A stretch of 16,967 bases of DNA, taken from NCBI GenBank assembly GCA_030039095.1, contig JASHQP010000427.1, positions 1 to 16,967 on the forward strand, given 5' to 3'. This DNA is from Streptosporangiaceae bacterium. Its GTDB lineage: Bacteria > Actinomycetota > Actinomycetes > Streptosporangiales > Streptosporangiaceae. Made by a program: the position numbers and the translations under genes. Numbering within the stretch: the first letter of the stretch is position 1; each line of letters begins with the position of its first letter. The notes under the pieces are model-generated. The model saw only the letters and a list, made by a program, of their open reading frames with translations, made no database searches and was not told the DNA's origin. Positions 14,089 to 16,967 of this stretch are shown piece by piece.

Positions 14089-14757
14089 GGCGGCTATCGC
14101 GCTGCGCACCAGTTCCACGAACTCCCGGACCCGCCGGTCGCGCATGGCCGCGGACTGCGTCGCCGCGCCGAAGAGACCCGGGTCGAGTTCCTCGGTGACG
14201 ATCGCGTCCTGGCAGCGGTCCATCATCCAGTCGACCATGGACACGATCATCCTCGAGTCGATGTCGGTGCGTACCTCGCCGCGGTCGATGCCGAACTGAA
14301 CGAAGTCCTGCGTGCCGTAGGGATCCTCGCGGAGCAGGAACTGGGTGATCTCCCGCCGCAGCTCGAGGCTGGAGCAGTAGTTGCCGAGCAGGGTCACCCG
14401 GTACGGCACCCAGTTCTCGTGGATGAGATCCGGGGTGCGGGAGACCCAGTGGCTGATCACCGCGAAGAACCCCCCGGCGAGGACGTCGGGCGGCGCGTCC
14501 AGGTAGCGGCTGAACGAGCGGGCAGCGGCCTGGTAGGCCGCCAGGAACAGCGCGGCCTTGCTGCCGAAGTAGCCGAACACCGCCCCCTTGGCCACCCCGG
14601 CCTGGGCCGCGACCTCCTCGATCCGCACGCCGGAGTAGCCGCGCTCGGCGAACTGGCGCATCGCGACGGCGACGATCCGCTGCTGCCTGGCCTGCTGGCG
14701 CGCGGCCGCGCGCACGGGTGGGCGGTCGGCCGCTCTCCCAGCTTGACTGAGAGTCAT
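14080..14757 (-). CDS. TetR/AcrR-family transcriptional regulator, 225 aa
   Basis: Ligand-responsive repressor. The N-terminal DNA-binding domain (about 20-72) shows RIVAVAMRQFAERGYSGVRIEEVAAQAGVAKGAVFGYFGSKAALF in continuous TetR pattern, with the helix-turn-helix at about 46-66 (IEEVAAQAG then KGAVFGYFGSK). The C-terminal helical domain is diverse, as usual, and holds the ligand pocket; FVQFGIDRGEVRTDID and a Trp/Met-rich helix are typical of AcrR-like members. ATG 14757 has GGAG about 6 bases upstream. Diverges from the FAD oxidoreductase gene with overlapping promoters between them, so it most likely represses that operon and itself, released by a substrate of the oxidoreductase or Rieske enzyme. 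Regulation is inferred from the arrangement. Confidence 0.93.
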   Translation of the reverse strand: MTLSQAGRAADRPPVRAAARQQARQQRIVAVAMRQFAERGYSGVRIEEVAAQAGVAKGAVFGYFGSKAALFLAAYQAAARSFSRYLDAPPDVLAGGFFAVISHWVSRTPDLIHENWVPYRVTLLGNYCSSLELRREITQFLLREDPYGTQDFVQFGIDRGEVRTDIDSRMIVSMVDWMMDRCQDAIVTEELDPGLFGAATQSAAMRDRRVREFVELVRSAIAAAP

Positions 14758-14791
14758 GCAAACTCCGTCGGCAGTCGGAACAGGCCGTCTA

Positions 14792-14841
14792 TTGACATAT
14801 CAGGCCAGCTCATCATACTGGGCGTCAGGCTGGATTGTTAG
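14792..14841. promoter_or_regulatory. Overlapping divergent promoters, TetR / FAD oxidoreductase
   Basis: Plus strand: a perfect -35 TTGACA (14792-14797), 16-bp spacer and CATACT (14814-14819), giving a leader of about 33 bases before ATG 14859. Minus strand: CTAACA (14841-14836), 18-bp spacer and TATGAT (14817-14812), giving a leader of about 48 bases before ATG 14757. The two -10 boxes share bases, so the promoters would compete, and a repressor bound here would block both. A short inverted repeat TGAC-CGAAA-GTCA lies close by, just inside the oxidoreductase leader. Confidence 0.5.
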
Positions 14842-14858
14842 ATGACCGAAAGTCAAGG

Positions 14859-16532
14859 ATGATGCCAGGCGCGCGAGCAGGCACTCGATGGGACGTCATC
14901 GTGGTGGGTGCCGGGCACAACGGGCTCACCGCAGGGGCGATGCTCGCCAGGGCGGGCCTGTCCACGCTGGTGCTCGAGCGGCGCGACGTGGCGGGCGGGT
15001 GCTGCGTCACCGAGGAGATCGCGCCCGGCTGCCGCGCGTCGACCACCTCCTACATCGCGTCGATGCTGCGGCCCGAGGTGATCCGCGAGCTGAGCCTCGG
15101 CCGGCACGGGCTGCGCATGATTCCATGTGAGCCCGCGCTCCAGGTGGCCCTGGACGACGGCGAGGTCCTGGCCGCCTGGGGCGACACCGAGCGGACCGCC
15201 GCCGAGCTCGAGAGGTTCTCGGCGGCCGACGCGCGCGCGTTCGTTGCCGCCGACGCCGAGCTGAAAGCGCTCGCGGCCCGGCTGCAGCCGCTCTTCATGC
15301 AGCTGCCGCCGGACACTGGGGCAACCGGGCTGCGCGGCTACCGCGAGCTGCTGCGGCTCGGCCGCCGCCTGCGGGGGTTCCGCGGTGCCGAACTAGATGG
15401 TCTCACCCGGATGCTGACCGGCAGCCTGGGCCAGTTCGTCGACGCGAGGTTCGAGTCCCGGCAGGCCCGGGCGCTGGTGCTGGCCAACAACCTGTACGGC
15501 AAGCACGGCGGGCCGTACCAGCCGGGCACGCTGCTCGGCCTCGCCTTTCACCTGCTCACCGGCGGGGAGCAGGCGGAGCAGGGGTTCTTCGGCCACGTCA
15601 TGGGCGGCATGGGCGCGATCACCGGCGCGATCGCCTCGGCCGGGCGGGCCGCCGGAATGCAGATCGCTACCGGTTCCCCCGTGGCCCGGATCCTGATCCG
15701 GGGCGGCCGGGCTACCGGGGTCGCGCTCGAGGACGGCACCGAGCTCACGGCCGGCACGGTGCTTTCCGGCGCCGACCCGAAACGCACCTTCCTTCGCTTC
15801 CTCGGCAAGGAGGATCTGCCGGAGGACTTCCGGGCCGCGGTGACCGGGATCAAGATGGACGGGCCGTGCGGCAAGGTCAACCTGGTGCTGGACGCCGAGC
15901 CGCGGGTGCTCGGCATGCCGGCGGACGCCGGCCCTGGGCGGCGCGCGCTGTTCACCCTTCCACCGGGTCTCGCGGTCGCCGACGCCTGCTACGACCGGGC
16001 CAAGCGCGGCGAGCTGGCCGACGCCGACCAGCTGTTCATCGACTGCGTGGTCGCGTCCAACGTCGACGACTCGCTGGCGCCGCCCGGCCGCCACGTCATG
16101 ACCTGTTTCGTGCAGTACCTGCCGTACCGGCTCGCCGAGGGGACCTGGGACGGCCTGCGGGACGAGCTCGGCGACCGGGTGCTGGCCAGGATCGGCCGCT
16201 TCGCGCCGAACGTCCCGGCCTCGGTCGTGGCCAGGCAGGTGCTGACGCCCCTGGACCTGGAGCGCGAATACGGTCTCACCGAGGGCAACATCTTCCACGG
16301 CGACATCAGCCCGGACCAGCTCTTCCACATGCGGCCGGTGCCCGGCTGGGCCCGGTACGCGACGCCGGTCGCCGGCCTGTACCTGTGCGGCGCCGGCGCC
16401 CATCCCGGCGGCGGGGTCACCGGCGCCCCCGGCTACAACGCCGCCAGGCGCGTGGTGTCCGACCTGCGGCGAGGCGGGCGGCGCCTCCCGCTCCGCCCCC
16501 AGCGCGCCCGCGAGGGAGGCCACGAACGGTGA
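14859..16532 (+). CDS. PYROXD2/phytoene-desaturase-like FAD-dependent oxidoreductase, 557 aa
   Basis: FAD enzyme of the amine oxidase/phytoene desaturase superfamily, which dehydrogenates or isomerises hydrophobic substrates. Seen: N-terminal Rossmann motif VIVVGAGHNGL (residues 13-23, G-x-G-x-x-G) with the following LVLERRDVAGG, a second FAD-contact region GGMGAITGAIA near residue 249, and the C-terminal FAD block AGLYLCGAGAHPGGGVTGAPGYNAA, which is typical of PYROXD2-like proteins rather than true carotenoid desaturases. No carotenoid genes are nearby. The start is ATG 14859 or 14862 after CAAGG; a TTG at 14835 is possible. Its TGA overlaps the GTG of the Rieske gene (GTGA), so the two are coupled and probably act in one pathway, controlled by the divergent TetR. 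Substrate unknown. Confidence 0.88.
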   Translation: MMPGARAGTRWDVIVVGAGHNGLTAGAMLARAGLSTLVLERRDVAGGCCVTEEIAPGCRASTTSYIASMLRPEVIRELSLGRHGLRMIPCEPALQVALDDGEVLAAWGDTERTAAELERFSAADARAFVAADAELKALAARLQPLFMQLPPDTGATGLRGYRELLRLGRRLRGFRGAELDGLTRMLTGSLGQFVDARFESRQARALVLANNLYGKHGGPYQPGTLLGLAFHLLTGGEQAEQGFFGHVMGGMGAITGAIASAGRAAGMQIATGSPVARILIRGGRATGVALEDGTELTAGTVLSGADPKRTFLRFLGKEDLPEDFRAAVTGIKMDGPCGKVNLVLDAEPRVLGMPADAGPGRRALFTLPPGLAVADACYDRAKRGELADADQLFIDCVVASNVDDSLAPPGRHVMTCFVQYLPYRLAEGTWDGLRDELGDRVLARIGRFAPNVPASVVARQVLTPLDLEREYGLTEGNIFHGDISPDQLFHMRPVPGWARYATPVAGLYLCGAGAHPGGGVTGAPGYNAARRVVSDLRRGGRRLPLRPQRAREGGHER

Positions 16533-16967
16533 CGGAAGACGGCATCCCGCTGGAGGCCAGCCTGCCCGGGCCGAGCTACACGTCGGAGCGCGAGTTCTCC
16601 CGGGAACGGGAAGCTGTGCTGTTCGCCGACTGGTTCTGCGTCGGCCGCGAGGAGTCCGTCCCCGAGCCGGGGGACTACCTGACCGCAGACATCGCCGGGG
16701 AAAGCATCCTCGTGGTCCGGACGTCCCACGCCCCCGGCGGACTGGCCGGCCACTACAACCTGTGCCGTCACCGCGGCTCGCGGCTGGTCCCGGTGGCCGG
16801 AGCCCAGCCCGCCGGCGGCCCGCGGCCCAGCGGCTGCGTGGGCGGCGCGATCCGCTGCCCCTACCACGGCTGGACCTACGGCCTCGACGGCACGCTGCGC
16901 GCCGCGCCGTTCCTGCCCGAGTTGCGCCGGTACCGCGACCGGCTCTCGCTGCACCCGGTCGGCGTCG
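16529..16967 (+). CDS. Rieske non-heme iron oxygenase alpha subunit, N-terminal part (cut by window end)
   Basis: Start of an aromatic-ring-hydroxylating or amine-demethylating Rieske oxygenase; 146 codons are visible and the catalytic iron domain lies beyond the window. The N-terminal part has LFADWFCVGREESVPEPGDY, as in choline/carnitine monooxygenase-like alpha subunits. The [2Fe-2S] ligands are Cys79-x-His81 (LCRHRGSRLV) and Cys110-x2-His113 (RCPYHGWTYGLDG). The gap between the two pairs is 28 residues, about ten longer than usual, because of a Gly/Pro/Ala-rich insert. GTG 16529 overlaps the TGA of the FAD oxidoreductase and has GGGAGG 9 bases upstream. The enzyme needs a ferredoxin/reductase for electrons, not visible here. 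Confidence 0.9.
   Translation, partial: MTEDGIPLEASLPGPSYTSEREFSREREAVLFADWFCVGREESVPEPGDYLTADIAGESILVVRTSHAPGGLAGHYNLCRHRGSRLVPVAGAQPAGGPRPSGCVGGAIRCPYHGWTYGLDGTLRAAPFLPELRRYRDRLSLHPVGV

Noticed and set aside
15393..16523. 376-codon minus-strand frame opposite the FAD oxidoreductase
   Set aside because: His/Arg/Gly-rich shadow; the FAD-binding motifs are on the plus strand.
16433..16954. Minus-strand frame of 173 codons at the right end
   Set aside because: Antisense to the Rieske gene, whose ligands and coupled start are clear.

Overview
The window reads as chromosomal DNA of a high-GC actinomycete. Third codon positions are almost all G or C, GTG starts are frequent, several gene pairs overlap as GTGA, and the AT-rich pockets are small and sit in promoter regions. 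No rRNA, tRNA, CRISPR array, transposase or integrase was seen. The species cannot be named from this sequence; a filamentous actinobacterium is an inference from composition and gene types.

Layout. (1) 6-4151: a P450-type ferredoxin (+) meets a minus-strand run of three genes (bicupin, luciferase-like flavin monooxygenase, 83-aa unknown protein). A DHA2-type MFS exporter diverges from the bicupin gene. Together they look like a small oxidative metabolism or export locus. (2) 4160-4899 (-): a small HTH protein translationally coupled to a RecQ-like protein that has lost the middle of its helicase. A strong palindromic operator candidate lies upstream, shared with a divergent SAM methyltransferase. 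(3) 5838-6549: orotate phosphoribosyltransferase (pyrE), then a broken VOC/glyoxalase-type gene start. (4) 6484-7821 (-): a lipoprotein with a predicted beta-propeller. (5) 7822-8583: a gene-poor stretch holding a TPR-protein relic and one doubtful small ORF. (6) 8584-13414: a two-component system (OmpR-type regulator and histidine kinase) followed by an FtsX/MacB-type ABC permease and its ATPase. This layout is typical of systems that sense and export cell-envelope-active compounds. (7) 13662-13982: a small Cys/His-containing hypothetical protein. (8) 14080-16967: a TetR regulator divergent from a PYROXD2/phytoene-desaturase-like FAD oxidoreductase, which overlaps a Rieske oxygenase alpha subunit cut by the window end.

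The most unusual items are the internally deleted RecQ-like protein with its HTH partner and 17-bp palindrome, the flavin monooxygenase/bicupin/MFS locus with a near-consensus promoter inside an inverted repeat, the VOC and TPR relics on either side of the lipoprotein gene, and several short tandem repeats at gene ends (12643-12696, 13941-13999, 14053-14088). Family assignments come from reading motifs by eye; no database search was run.
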